Shown: in pieces, positions 10,920 to 23,151 of the stretch
Layout: each line of letters opens with the position of its first letter
Position numbering within the stretch: the stretch's first letter is position 1
Origin: Begonia masoniana
Taxonomy: Eukaryota; Streptophyta; Magnoliopsida; Cucurbitales; Begoniaceae
Assembly: GCA_022432975.1 (NCBI GenBank)
Contig: CM039511.1
Location: 20,052,557-20,116,556 of the forward strand
Direction of reading: 5' to 3'
Length of the DNA stretch: 64,000 nucleotides
Position numbers and translations under genes: made by a program
Notes under the pieces: generated by a model
What the model was told of the DNA's origin: nothing
The model's database searches: none
Seen by the model: the letters and a program-made list of their open reading frames with translations, nothing else

Positions 10920-12758
10920 TGTAACGCCTTGAATTTGTAAACCCGGTTCGCTACTCATAACATTGAACAGAACTAAGACATTTTGGGAAAATTTTTAAAA
11001 CTTCACTCAACGGTCAAAATTCGACATTATTTAAAAACATCAAAACTTGCAGCGGAAAATCATTTGTGTAAAACAATATTTATATAACAATTAAAATAAT
11101 AGAAACCATCGGCCGAAAGAACCGAGGGCATAAGGGTGTTGAATATTTAAATGCCTTACATTTGAACACATCTACCGCTAAAGAACACATCCACCGAGCA
11201 CATCTACCGAACACATCTATCACTCATCTACCGCTCATCCACCGAACACATCTATCACTCATCTACCGCTCATCCACCGAACACATCTATCATTCATCTA
11301 CCGAACACAACTACCGCTCATCTACCGAACATATCTACCACTACATCTGCCAATTGACATCTGCCAATTGACATCTGCTGAACGACAACAGAACAACACA
11401 TTAACCAATTACACTCTAAACAAATGGACAACTCTGACTACTAAAAGAACTTGTAAATTTTAACAGCAACTATTCAAAACAACTTAAGACCACAACTTTC
11501 TAAAAATCCAGAATAGCAAACTACAATTAAAACCAATCATGTTTTCATTATGTGGATAATCCCAAAGATGTTAAAACATTAAAACTTCTGCTGTTATTAA
11601 AATCCTCAGCACACTTCAACAAAACACTTGTCCACTAAGACTTCACATACTGACATTAGTTAAACCGCCTCATCAATGCACCAAACCGTGGCATAGATGT
11701 GCTCCATCAACTTCGTCTATCCTTCTATAAACTCAGAGAAATCACCTGTTGAAACCTCAGCACCTACATCACAAAACTCATCTATTAGCCTAATGCTAAA
11801 TAAGTAGAGCATAATGAAATGAAATGTTGAATCATAAATCCTATTCATGCAGTTTCTACTTTCACAACTCAGTTATATCTGTTCTCTGTTGATCCCTCTG
11901 TACAATGGGAAGTTGATCAATTTTCTCAAAGTCTACATCCTCTACTCGATTAAGGGGCAGATTAGTTCCCTTAATAGCTGATCTGATCCCTCTGTTCGAT
12001 GGGTAGTGGATCAACTTTCCCAAAGTCTACATCCTCTACTCGATTAAGGGGCAAATTAGTTCCCTTAATAGTTTGTCTGATTCAAACTACTCATGCCTTA
12101 CCATGCCATTACATGTAAATTCTTTTTCGTGTTCTTTCATAAACATGATGCATGACATACTGAAAACATACAGAACAAGTATAAATCCTAGTGTTTTGTG
12201 ATGTAGGCCGGAAGGCACACACATACTCTACTTACCTGGCTTTCTAGAAAAGCTTGGTTGCAAACTACTACTTCGGGGTTTTGCTCAAACCTAAAACCGT
12301 AGACAAAGTATTAGTTAGATCTTTGCTAAACTTCATTCTAAACTATTTAGAAATCTAAGGAAATAGTTGGAAGCTCTGTTCCTCGAGCATTCCCGATTCA
12401 ATACAAAACCCGAACTCAGCTCTCACTCACAACATTCCTAAAACACTCATTCTACCATAAACCAATCATCAAATGTATATCCTATATTCACCCTAAATCA
12501 TCAGCAAGAAGAAATCAAGGAAGAACTCACCTAAGTTGAAGAAGATTCGGAGAGAAAAATCGCTAGAGGAGTTAGCTGAGCTGAGCTGAAAGAGGAAAGT
12601 AATGAAATAATGGCGGCTATCTTTCACTAAACCCTCCATTTATATTACATGCTTCACAAATTACACTTATGCCCTTGACTAACAAACTTTAACCTATTTA
12701 AGCAACCAATCAAAATCACTTAATTCCATAAAATAAAAGCCACGTATCGGTTGCTACA
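10920..12758 (-). repeat. Element A 5' LTR
   Basis: 1839 bp, TGTAACGCC at the left edge and TTGCTACA at the right (TG...CA on either strand). It contains a degenerate 24-bp repeat block (11160-11385), the stem-loop at 11785-11799 and the 93-bp direct repeats. The five bases that follow are AATAA; the matching left flank is lost. Confidence 0.9.
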
Positions 12759-13302
12759 AATAACTTTGTCAGAAATTAAATAAATGCTGAATTAAAACAT
12801 TTCATCAATCTTTATAAAATTTGACATAATTTATTCAAAATTTTCACTTAAATAAAATCTGAAACACTTTCGAAAGACTAAAACCATATTAATTCAAAAA
12901 TATTTTCTTCTTCTACTATATATTCGCTTATCTCTGGAAGGTTCTCGATCGCATACATTTCTTCCTCAGACAAAAATTCACCTACATCACAAGTTACAAA
13001 CTATGAAAAAACTCAGTAAGTGAGAATACGTTCCAGTTGAAAAATATTTACTTTTATCGAATTCTGTTAACTGTTACAAACTAGTTAGAACTCAACTTTC
13101 TTTTAAGACTTAGTCATCTCATGACTTCGCCATCTTTTACTTTTACTTTTAACGTTCAAGCTCTTGCTATCACGTATTTGCTGTCAATTCTATCATTTTC
13201 ATACACATACAAATGTTTTAACAATTTTATTTTTTAAACAATTCTATGTTAATACCTAAACATACGTGCTCAAATATCGAAAACTGTGATAAAATAAAAA
13301 CT
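12759..13302 (-). repeat. LTR relic, family F, copy 3
   Basis: From about 12850 it repeats the F block (ACTTTCGAAAGACTAAAACCA, cacctacatcac, actcagtaagtgag, CTTTTACTTTTAACGTTCAAG). It is unrelated to F copy 2 at its left edge, so it was already a separate copy when A inserted. No coding sequence. Confidence 0.55.
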
Positions 13303-13987
13303 ATAATGACCCCAAAATTTATTTTCATTTCCCCAGTTTGGAATTCTAAAATTTTTCCCAAATCGATTTTCAAATTAGGTTAAAACGAATCGTTATAAAA
13401 TTCTAATTTTCTTAATTCTAAACTCTTAAAATTAACAGAAAATATTTATTATGCGGAAGCTTGAAATCAACTTTAAATAGTAAATACTAAGTAACATTAA
13501 ATGAAACCTCACTTGAAAACATTAACGTAGTTTAATTGAAAAAAAAAATCTAACAATTGATTATTGAAAGTAAACAAAATGAAATTAAATGCAACTAAAT
13601 GTGTAAAATTATTTTAACGATAGAAAATTATAACTTTACCTTTTATTCAAAACCAATGACAACTTCTTCCTCTGTATGCTCGCACGCCTCTGGAGGATTC
13701 CCATCAGCGCCAGTTCTTCCTCAGATGTAAAATTCACCTGCATCACAAATTACAAAACGGTGAGAAAAAATCAGTAAGTGAAAATACGTGCAAGTTGCAA
13801 AACATTTACTTTTAAAGAATCCTGTTAACTGTTACAAACTGGTTAGAACCCAACCCTCTTTTAAGACCTAGCCATCTCATGACTTCGTCATCTTTTATTT
13901 TTACTTTTAACGTTCAAGTTCTTGCAATCACGTATTTGCCGTCAATTCCATCATTTTCATACATGTGCAAATGTCCTATCCATTTTA
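13303..13987 (-). repeat. LTR relic, family F, copy 4 (interrupted by element B)
   Basis: TATAATGACCCCAAAATTT at 13303 looks like a decayed LTR terminus. The F blocks follow (CACCTGCATCAC near 13736, TCAGTAAGTG near 13770, TTTTTACTTTTAACG near 13895). The copy stops at TGTCCTATCCATTTTA, where element B starts. The remainder is not found on the far side because B's right part is also lost. Confidence 0.55.
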
Positions 13988-14194
13988 TATAGTGACCCTT
14001 AATCTCATATCCTAATTTACCGTAAAAATTTTCATTTTATTGACCGTAATTATATTTTATCTTCTTACACCTTAAATCAAAGTCTAAGTCATTGAAAATC
14101 ATTTGAAAACTGTTTGAAGAAACATGTAAACACATAGAACAAACAAGCCGAGGGCAAAATGGGCAACTGTGCCCAAAATCGCAGTCAATCGAGA

Positions 14195-14396
14195 GGCTGT
14201 GGCGTTTATACGCCAGGTAATCGATCGCCTGATCGATCACCCCTTGGCGATCACATTGACCGATCGATTGCCCTTACCAGGCGATCGATCGGCACACGCT
14301 CTGGAATTTCTTCCAGAGCGTGGCCAATGAGGGCCGATCGATCGCCCTCCCTGGCGATCGATCAGCAAGCTCTCTTGATTTTTATCCAGAGAGCTG
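14195..14396. repeat. Palindrome cluster in LTR B
   Basis: Contains repeated CGATCGAT cores (14220-14237, 14260-14269, 14282-14291, 14334-14343, 14354-14363), TGGCGTTTATACGCCA, a perfect 12-bp-arm hairpin with a 4-nt loop at 14295-14322 (CACGCTCTGGAA arm), and an imperfect CTCTCTTGAT/ATCCAGAGAG hairpin. The partner LTR has the same cluster at 21108-21335 with a few arm changes. Confidence 0.9.
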
Positions 14397-14897
14397 CCTC
14401 CCTTTTTCTTTCTCCCTTTTTCCTTCGATCCCCTGCAAACCATACTCACACGCTTCACACTTCCACTCCATATCTTCATCAATTTACCTCTAAATACATT
14501 TCATAACAACGCTTCAACATAACAACACTACTACCCATATACAGTTCTCACTCCACCAATCACCCAAAAACTGACTCAAAACATATTTAAAATGTAACCA
14601 AACTTCACAAAAATAAACCGCGTGGATCAGTTTGAAAACTGAACATATCCCTCTTTTTGAAAATATCCAAAATCACAACAAAATACTATACATTATCTAT
14701 CCAGTTACCAAGTATCCTAAAATGAGTCATCTATACAATTTTCCTATCCTTTTGTCTATCAAAATCCTCAAAACACTTACTTACATCCCCACGGGTCAAA
14801 ATACACACCGACTGCGCCAGCACACTCTCATGGGCCATCCTCCATCAACATGCTCATGCGTCGGGTGGAGGAACGTCGTCCTCACCTGTTTCAAAAT

Positions 14898-14937
14898 CAC
14901 CTACACCATAGAATTAAGCTATGAGCTAAAGGGCTCA
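14898..14937 (-). promoter_or_regulatory. Conserved LTR stem-loop plus TGGTGTAGGTG box (element B)
   Basis: Minus strand: TGAGC, loop CCTTTA, GCTCA (14937-14922), then 13 nt, then TGGTGTAGGTG (14908-14898). The equivalent stems elsewhere are TTAGC/GCTAA in A, TGAGC/GCTCA in C, and TAAGC/GCTTA in D and E. The role is unknown; a place in R near transcript start or polyadenylation is an inference. Confidence 0.6.
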
Positions 14938-15052
14938 GTAAACCTACGTAAATGCAGATGAATGCTATGCGCATGCAATACTTAAAATCATGCAGTCATC
15001 CTACCTTTTCGTTATTCATTTCATTTAAGACGTCACCGAGGCTTCGCTCTCA

Positions 15053-15100
15053 GTAGATACAAGCGGCACATCTGACGATTGGATAGCCCCTTGTATCTAC
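15053..15100. repeat. Inverted repeat in LTR B
   Basis: GTAGATACAAG at 15053-15063 pairs perfectly with CTTGTATCTAC at 15090-15100 across a 26-nt spacer. The partner LTR keeps an imperfect version near 21978-22026. Confidence 0.75.
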
Positions 15101-16266
15101 CTGGGGGGAAAACATATTTCATCTGACAGCCATGTCTGAACCACCACCCTGACGTGACCGTTATTACATACATTTATACCTTTTTGTTATCATTTTTATG
15201 AAAACATACTTGAAAGTTCATTTTGCATGCTTATTTAGAAAACATAATGCATGGACGTGCATAATACAATAATGAAAACAAACATAAAACAAACAACGAA
15301 TGTTAAACGTTTTGTAGCTTAAAGTAGCCTAACTACCCAATCTAATTACCCGAAATCCAGTACATCTCCAATTCCTTAATTTCACGTACTTTCTTATGGT
15401 GTAGGCCAAACCGGCCAAACAAATCACGAAGACTTACCTCGCGTCCATTGCAATTTAAGCTCCGTCCACGAGCGTTGTTCACCTATGGCAATTCACAACA
15501 ATCGTCATTAAAACCGAGTCTAACTATTGAGTTTCGAAAACTACAAAACTCCTAGCTAAAGGAAATTTCTTAAAATTCTAATTTAACACGTTGACGCATT
15601 TTATCGAGCAATTCGTGCTCGTGAACCTCTAAACCTCAATTAATGGAGTTTTTAAAATCTCCAACCACCCAAAACCTCAACAACCCTCATTAATTCAATT
15701 AATTCTTACCAACGACCATTAATACGTCCATTTGAGCCATAATCAAGGTAAACCTATCGATTTCAAACCCTAATCCATGTTTTTGACAAAGCCCTAACAA
15801 AACCCTAACCGTATAACTTCGCGAAAACCAGAAATAAACCTTCCAAAATCGTAGAACCTTGCCTAGGAAGTGGTTTCGGGAAGAAATCGTGAAGAACGAG
15901 TTGCCAGAGAACAAGCTTTTGTCGCCAGAAGAAAGAAACGCGCGAGGGAAGCAAAAATTGCCTGGGAGTGATTTTTTTGCAAAAGAGAAATCGTGGGAGG
16001 GGAAGGGGATTTGTGATGTTTTTATTAATTTTGCTTTATCAATTTACCATTTTTCCCTTCATTTGATTTTGTATTAGTTTCATCATTTGTTTCGTTATTT
16101 AGCTAATAGTTTGTTTTCTCCAAATTTTCTTATTTCACCATAAATTCCAATTTATTATTAAGGCTCTATTAAAACTTTCCGTTCGTAAAACGGACTTAAG
16201 TTGACATATTTACAAAAATATCATTATATATTAGAATAATAAAATCCCGTAAAACTGGGTGTTACA

Positions 16267-16290
16267 TTCCTTCCACCTTAATTAAAATTT
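16267..16290 (-). other. Element B polypurine tract
   Basis: Minus strand AATTAAGGTGGAAGGAA immediately before the LTR start TGTAACACCC. Confidence 0.75.
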
Positions 16291-16306
16291 TGTCTTTAAA
16301 ATTTGA

Positions 16307-17520
16307 CTATACAAACAGTTTAGGATACTTGGACAACATATCCCGCTGCCTCTCCCATGTAGCTTCCTCTACATCGTGATTCTGCCATAGAACCTTTACC
16401 AGTGGGATCTCCTTATAACGCAACACCTTAATAGAGGATTCAAGAATTCGCACCGGCTTCTCCACATAAGTCAGTGTTGGTTGCACTTCGATCTCTCTTG
16501 TCTCAATGACGTGTGATGGATCACGCACGCATTTTCTGAACATGGACACGTGAAACACATCGTGAATACCTTCCATGGATGCCAGAAGCTGTAACCTATA
16601 CGCCATAGTCCCGATCCTTTTCAAAATAGGAAAGGGCCCCACATAACGAGGGTTCAACTTACCCTTTCTTCTGAATCGTATAACGCCTTTAAAAGGAGAA
16701 ATCTTCAAGTATACTTTGTCACCCTCACTGAACTCCAATTCCCTCCGTCTAGTGTCAGGATAGCTCTTTTGGCGGCTCTATGATACCTCGATATGTTGCC
16801 TGATAACAGCGATCTTCTCCACTGTTTACTGTAAAATATCGGGGCCAACTACACTAGCCTCGCCGACCTCATCCAAATATAGCGGAGACCTGCATTTTTT
16901 ACCATACAACGCCTCGTACGGAGCCATGCCAATCATAGCCTGGAAGCTGTTGTTGTACGAGAACTCAATCAAGGGAAAATATCGACTCTACGAGCCCTGA
17001 AACTCTAGAACGCAAGCTCTGAGCATATCCTCCAGAATCTGATTTGTTCTTTCTATTTATCCATCAGTCTGAGGATGAAACGCCGTACTAAAATTCAACT
17101 GAGTTCCCATAGCCTTATGTAGACTCTTCCAGAATTTCGAAGTAAACCTGGTATCTCTATCGGAGACAATCGAAATAGGCATTCCGTGCAAACTGACGAT
17201 CTCTTGCACGTACAACTCGGTAAGCTGATCCATAGAATAGGTCATCTTCACCGATAGAAAGTGGGCCGACTTTGTCAAACAGTCCACTATCACCTAGATG
17301 CCATCGTTCCCTTTCGTCGTTCTCGGGAGTCCAACAATGAAATCCATAGAGATCTGCTCACATTTCCACTCCGGAATCTGCAGTGGCTCTAAGGTTCTTG
17401 CTGGCCTTTGGTGTTCCGCCTTAACCTGTTGACAAACCAGGCAGGTTTCCACATACATGGAAATCTCTCACTTCATGTTCGGCCACTAGAAGTGTTGTCT
17501 TAGGTCTCTATACATTTTTG
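16307..17520 (-). pseudogene. Integrase with chromodomain (element B)
   Basis: The last 143 codons (16307-16738) are open: GDKVYLKISPFKGV, LNPRYVGPFPILKR, then a chromodomain with VKVLWQNHDVEEATWERQRD and the stop after YPKLFV. Further upstream are [31 protein letters not shown] and QTDG of the catalytic core, followed by a stop, and [15 protein letters not shown] of the zinc region. Stops near 16782, 16827, 16995, 17058, 17295 and 17490 break the reading frame. The full domain set of a Tekay integrase is recognisable. Confidence 0.85.
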
Positions 17521-19090
17521 TGCTCCCTGGATGCACTAAATATGCCGAGGAGTGTGCCTCGGTTAAGATCTCTCTCTTCAGCTCATCATTATTAGGCACG
17601 TACCACCTACGTCTGAATCTCAATATGCCATCATCTAACAAGCTGAAATCGGACGGGTCCTTAAATGTCATGCTCAATCTATATCTCTCACACTCCAAGT
17701 CTTCCTTCTCAGTTTTTCGGAGTTTGTCAATCATTGTCGGCCTAAGAGATATGTTTGCGAGCATAGTGGATGACTCAGCCACAATCTCCACGTCAAACCT
17801 CTCGATCTCAGACCTTAGCTTTACCGACATTGATGCAAGCGATGGCTGACTAGTAGAAGGCATCCTACTCAAGGCGTCTGCAACTTTATTTTCCTTCCTT
17901 GGGTGATATTTAATTTCAAAATCATAATCTTTAACAAACTCCAACCACCTTCGCTGTCGCATATTAAGTTCTTTCTGCATAAACAAATATTTTAAGCTCC
18001 TGTGATCTGAGAATACCTCACATTGTTGCCCATACAGATAGTGTCTCCAGATTTTTAAAGCAAAGACAATCGCTGTAAGCTCAAGATCGTGTGTCGGATA
18101 ATTTTGCTCATACGACTTCAACTGCCGAGAAGCATAAGCAATGACTCTGTCCTTCTACATCAATACACACCCCAGTCCGATCCTTGCGGCATCGCAGTAA
18201 ATACTGAACTTATCGCCTTCAACTGGTAATGTTAACACTGGTGCTATAGTCAACTTTCATTTCAGCTCATTAAAGCTCTTTTCACATGCAGTAGACCATA
18301 CAAACTTTTTATTTTTCCTGGTCAAATGCGAAAGAGGGACTGCGATCTTTGAAAATCCCTCGATGAACTTCCTGTAATATACAGCTAATCCGAGAAACCC
18401 GCGTACCTCACGCACATTTTTAGGCTGCAGCCAATCCCTGACAACCTCAATCTTAATTGGACCCACCGAAATTCCCTCTTGAGATATGATATGGCCAAGA
18501 AAGTTTATTCGGTCCAGCCAAAACTCGCATTTAGAGAACTTCGGATACAATTGGTGCTGACATAAAATCCTAAGAACAATTCGCAAGTGCTCCTCGTGCT
18601 CTTCCTTTGTTTTTGAATAGATTAAGATGTCATCAATGAAGACGACGACAAACTTGTATAGATACTCCTTAAAAACACGGTTCATCAAATCCATAAACGC
18701 TGCAGGAGCATTCGTAAGTCCAAAAGACATCACAAGGAATTCGTAATGCCCATACCTCGTTCGGAATGCAATCTTTTGAATATCTTCTCTCTGGAACTTC
18801 AACTGATAATAACCCGAGCGTAGGTCAATCCTCGAAAACACTCGGGCACCATGCAGTTGATCAAACAGGTCATCAATCTGGGGCAGCGGGTATTTATTCT
18901 TCAGTGTTAGCTTATTCAACTCTCTGTAATCGACACACATCCGGAGAGTCCCGTCTTTCTTCTTGACGAACAGAACTGGCGCACCCCAAGGAGAGAAACT
19001 GGGTCAAATGAACCCCTTGTCTAATAACTCTTCTAACTGAGTCTTCAGCTCCTTTAGTTTAGCAGGTGCCAGTCTGTACGGATTCTTCGA
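17521..19090 (-). pseudogene. Reverse transcriptase-RNase H (element B)
   Basis: RT copies RNA into DNA. The 227-codon open part (18257-18940) has [43 protein letters not shown] and the catalytic FIDD motif, so the active-site aspartates are kept. RNase H follows with [19 protein letters not shown] and [10 protein letters not shown], then the integrase lead-in. Stops separate the blocks near 18156, 18258 and 19004. Confidence 0.87.
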
Positions 19091-20735
19091 TACAGGCCCT
19101 GAGCCTGGATAAACATCAATAATAAACTCGATCTCTCTATCCGGCGGTAATCCGGGAAGATCGTCGAGGAAGATCTCAGAGAATTCTCTAACTATTGGAA
19201 GGTCTTCTGGTTTTACCCCTTTGAGCAGCTAAGTATCGACCACTGTAGCCAGATAAACAGAGCATTCGCCCTTAAACTGCTCTCGGACCTTCATGGAATA
19301 GGAAGTAGGTGACCAACTCGACCTATTCATTGGCTGATATGAAAACTCTTCTTTATCCGGGGGCCAAAAAGTTACTAACCCGGATCGGCAGTCAATGGTA
19401 GCGAAATGGCGTGACAGCCAGTCCATCCCCAAAATAAGATCGTACCACTCTATGCTCATAACTATCAGGCAAGCATAGAGGGTATTAATCCCTACCGAGA
19501 CGACATTGCCTTGGAAGATACGATTAGACTGCATATACTCTCCCGAAGGCAGCATTACTGTATATTCATATTCTGTTAATACAGACACTAACCCCAATCT
19601 AGTCTGCAAGCAATTGAAATGAAGGAGTGCGTAGCTCCTGTGTCTATCAAAGAAAATACAGCTACGCCAGTAACTAAAATACTACCTGCGATAACCGAAG
19701 GCTGAGCCTCATCGTCGACGTCACCAGGCTCGATGAAAGCAAAGATCCTCGACATAACTCTTCTCTGATCTCTTCCCTGTTGATCTTTGCTTGGTTGATT
19801 TCGGTTTAATAATGGGCAGTTCATGATATAATGGCTAATCTCTTCGCATTGATAACACCTGCTGGTACCCATCCGACAATCGCCATAATGTTCCTTCTGG
19901 CACATAGAGCAAATAGGCTTTTGAGTAGCCCCTTGAACTTGCTTCCCCTTGTCCTGATCCTTTCCTCCCTCATAAGGACTTTTAACGCCTCTTTGTTGTT
20001 GTTGTTGTGGTTGTTGTCCTCAAGATTGCCAACCTCGATTTCGTAACTGAGGCTTGATCTCACGAAAGATGCCTTTAGCAGGCTCTCTTGGCTTAACAGA
20101 GGTCAATTCTGCAGCCTCAAACTTCAAGGCTCTTGCCGCGATGTCCTCGTAGAGCACATCAAAAATGCAAAATACTATGATGTTCTTTCGAATCTCCGAA
20201 TTTAGTCCATCCATAAATTATTGCACCTTGTCTTCATTATCGCTGACTAAGCGCGGTGCAAACCGTGATAAGGCTTCAAACTTCCTAATATACTCCGCAA
20301 CTGTACTGGTCTGCTTCAACTGCGTGAACTCCGCTCTTTTTTCTGCCCTCACAGTACGGCTAAAGTATTTATCAAAGAACACGGTCTTAATTGAATCCCA
20401 CCAAAACCGGGCATCCAATGCCAGGTGGAAAGTGACGCACGGATCTTCTCAGCATTCTCCACTTTGGCATAAGCCAACATATCCTCCATCGTTCGAACCC
20501 ACTCCTCAGCAATAGAGGAGTCCATAGATTGTCCGTTGAATACCGGAGGCCGTAGCTTTTGGAACCTCTCCATGTTGTGATTGTCCGGAACGACTATATC
20601 CCGGGCTCTCTGATTTTCTCGGTTCACTAGGCTCTCTATTTGTTGTGCTTGCCTGTCCATATGCTGGGTCTGACGATCCAGCAAATCTGTCAACCTATCC
20701 AGGGCTTCGTCCCTAGCATATCTCGCCCGAACCAT
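19091..20735 (-). pseudogene. gag-protease (element B)
   Basis: The start chosen is ATG at 20735 (MVRARYARDEALDRL), just after the putative leader intron. Capsid fragments include FNGQSMDSSIAEEWVRTMED and VAEYIRKFEALSRFAP. There is one zinc knuckle, CYQCEEISHYIMNC, and the protease motif LIDTGATHSF. A later protease part is VSMEWYDLILGMDW-like sequence at 19229-19609. Several frame changes occur (near 20420, 20215, 19900 and 19600). Confidence 0.85.
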
Positions 20736-20747
20736 TTTTCTATAACT

Positions 20748-20813
20748 CTTATAAAAGTTAAAACACACAATTCTAAGAAATCGAAATCAAATAAAGCATT
20801 TAAACGTACTTAC
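20748..20813 (-). other. Putative leader intron, element B (about 66 nt)
   Basis: Minus strand donor CTCAACT|GTAAGTACG; acceptor TTTTATAAG or the AG two bases later, 11-13 nt before the gag ATG. The acceptor is weaker than in the other four families. Confidence 0.4.
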
Positions 20814-20880
20814 AGTTGAGGAAATATGTCCACGTAGTGGCTGTGCAGTAGAGCAGTCTACAGAACTGATTTTAAAACCC

Positions 20881-20896
20881 AGAGGCTTTGATACCA
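20881..20896 (-). other. Element B primer binding site (one change)
   Basis: Minus strand TGGTATCAAAGCCTCT, four bases from the LTR end. One base differs from the usual TGGTATCAGAGC. Confidence 0.8.
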
Positions 20897-20900
20897 TAAT

Positions 20901-23151
20901 TGTAGCGACCCTTAATCCCATATCCTAATTCCCGGTAAAATTTTTCATTTTATTGACCGTAATTATATTTTATCTTCTTACACCTTAAATCAAAGTCTAA
21001 GTCATTGAAAATCATTTGAAAACTGTTTGAATAAACATGTAAACACATAGGAAAATCACAGAACAAACAAGCCGAGGGCAAAAAGGGCAACTGTGCCCAA
21101 AATTGCATGGCCGATCGATCAACCATTTCCGCCGATCGATCGGCTGTGGCGTTTATACGCCAGGCGACTGATCGATTACCCCTTGGCGATCACATTGAAC
21201 TGATCGATCGCCCTTACCAGGCGATCGATCGGCACACGCTCTGGAATTTCTTCTAGAGCGTGGCCAATGCGGGCCGATCGATGGCCTTCCCTGGCGATCG
21301 ATTGGCAAGCTTTCTTGATTTTTATCCAGAGAGCTGCCTCCCTTTTTCTTTCTCCCTTTTTCCTTCGATCCCCTGCAAACTATATTCACACACTTCACAC
21401 TTCCACTCCATATCTTCATCAATTTACATCTAAATACATTTCATAACTACGCTTCAACATAATAACACTACTACCCACATACGGGCCTCACTCCACCAAT
21501 CACCCAAAAACCGACTCAAAACATATTTAAAACGTAACCAAACTTCACAAAAATGAACCGCGTGGATCCGTTTGAAAACTGAACATTTCCCTCTGTTTGA
21601 AAATATCCAAAATCACAACAAAATACTATATATTATCTATCCAGTTACCAAGTATCCTAAAATGAGTCATCTATACAATTTTTCTATCCTTTTGTCTATC
21701 AAAATCCCCAAAACATTTACTTACATCCCCACGGGTCAAAATACGCACCGACTGCGCTAGCACACTCCCACGGGCCATCCTCCATCAACATGCTCATGCG
21801 TCGGGTGGAGGAACGTCCGAAATCACCTACACTATAGAATTAAGCTATGAGCTTAAGGGCTCAGTAAACCTACGTAAATGCAGATAAATGCTATGCGTAT
21901 GCAATACTTAAAATCATGCAGTCATCCTACCTTCTCGCTATTCATTTCATTTAAGACGTCATCGGTGCTTCGCTCTCAGTAGATAGAAGAGGCATATCTG
22001 ACGATTAGATAGCCCCTCGTATCTACCCGGGGGAAAAACATGCTTCATCTGACAGCTATGTCTGAACAACCACCCCGACGTCACCGTTATTACATACGTT
22101 TATGCCTTTTTGTTATCCTTTTTATGAAAATATACTTGAAAGTTCATTTTGCATGCTTATTCAGAAAACATAATGTATGGACGTGCATAATACAATAATG
22201 AAAACAAACATAAAACAAACAACGAACGTTAAACGTTCTATAGCTTAAAGTAGCCTAACTACCCAATTTAATTACCCAAAACCCAGTACATCTCCAATTC
22301 CTTAATTTCACGTACTTTCTTATAGTGTAAGCCAAACCAGCCAAACAAATCACGAAGACTTATCTCGGGTCCGTTGCAATTTAAGCTCCATCCACGAGCG
22401 TTATTCACCTATAGCAATTCACAACAATCGTCATTAAAATCGAGTCTAACTATTGAGTTTCGAAAACTACAAAACTCTTAGCTAAAGGAAATTTCCTAAA
22501 ACTCTAATTTAACTCGTTGACGCATTTTATCGAGCAATTCATGCTCGTGAACCTCTAAACCTCCATTAATGGAGTTTTTAAAATCTCCAACCACCCAAAA
22601 TCTCAACAACCCTCATTAATTCAACTAATTCTTACCAACGACCATTAATACGTCCATTTGAGCCATAATCACGGTAAACCTATCGATTTCAAACCCTAAT
22701 CCACATTTTTGACAGAGCCCTAACGAAACCCTAACCGTATAACTCCGCGAAAACCAGAAATAAACCTTCCAAAATTGTAGAACCTTACCTAGGAAGTGGT
22801 TTCGAGAAGAAATCATGAAGAACGAGTCGCCGAAGAACAAGCTTTTGTCGCCGGAAGAAAGAATGCGCGAGGGAATCGAAAATTGCTTGGGAGTGTTATT
22901 TTTTGCAGAAGAGAAATCGTGGGAGGGGAAGGGGATTTGTGATGTTTTTATTAATTTTGGCTTATCAATTTACCATTTTGCCCTTCCTTTGATTTTGTAT
23001 TAGTTTCATCCTTTGTTTCGTTATTTAGCTAACGGTTTGTTTTCTCTAAATTTTCTTATTTCACCATAAATTCCAATTTATTATTAAGCCTCTATTAAAA
23101 CTTTTTGTTCGAAAAACAGACTTAATTTAACATATTTACAAAAATGTCATC
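20901..23151 (-). repeat. Element B 5' LTR, truncated by element C
   Basis: Starts TGTAGCGACCC and follows the partner LTR to the ACAAAAATGTCAT block, where element C begins with TGTGACAGCCC. About 60 bp of the outer end is missing. Its stem-loop is at 21848-21863 and its palindrome cluster at 21108-21335. Confidence 0.9.

Larger units (their letters stand above)
4429..12758 (-). mobile_element. Tekay/Del-type Ty3-gypsy retrotransposon A, RT-deleted
   Basis: Minus-strand element with two LTRs (4429-7185 and 10920-12758), a polypurine tract beside the left LTR, a tRNA-iMet-type primer site beside the right LTR, and gag, protease, RNase H, integrase and chromodomain remains between them. Reverse transcriptase is missing, so the copy could not move by itself. 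It lies between family F LTR relics. The outer end of its left LTR is lost, so no target duplication can be tested. Confidence 0.9.
13988..16266 (-). repeat. Element B 3' LTR
   Basis: 2279 bp, from TATAGTGACCC (TGTAGCGACCC in the partner) to GGGTGTTACA. It contains the palindrome cluster at 14150-14395, a stem-loop at 14922-14937, its box at 14898-14908, and an 11-bp inverted repeat at 15053-15100. Confidence 0.92.
13988..23151 (-). mobile_element. Tekay/Del-type retrotransposon B
   Basis: Minus-strand element: 3' LTR 13988-16266, degraded gag-pol 16307-20735, primer site at 20881-20896, 5' LTR from 20901 cut off at 23151 by element C. All domains of the family are present in order, but every one carries stops or frame breaks. 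The outer dinucleotide of the left LTR has changed from TG to TA. Confidence 0.9.
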
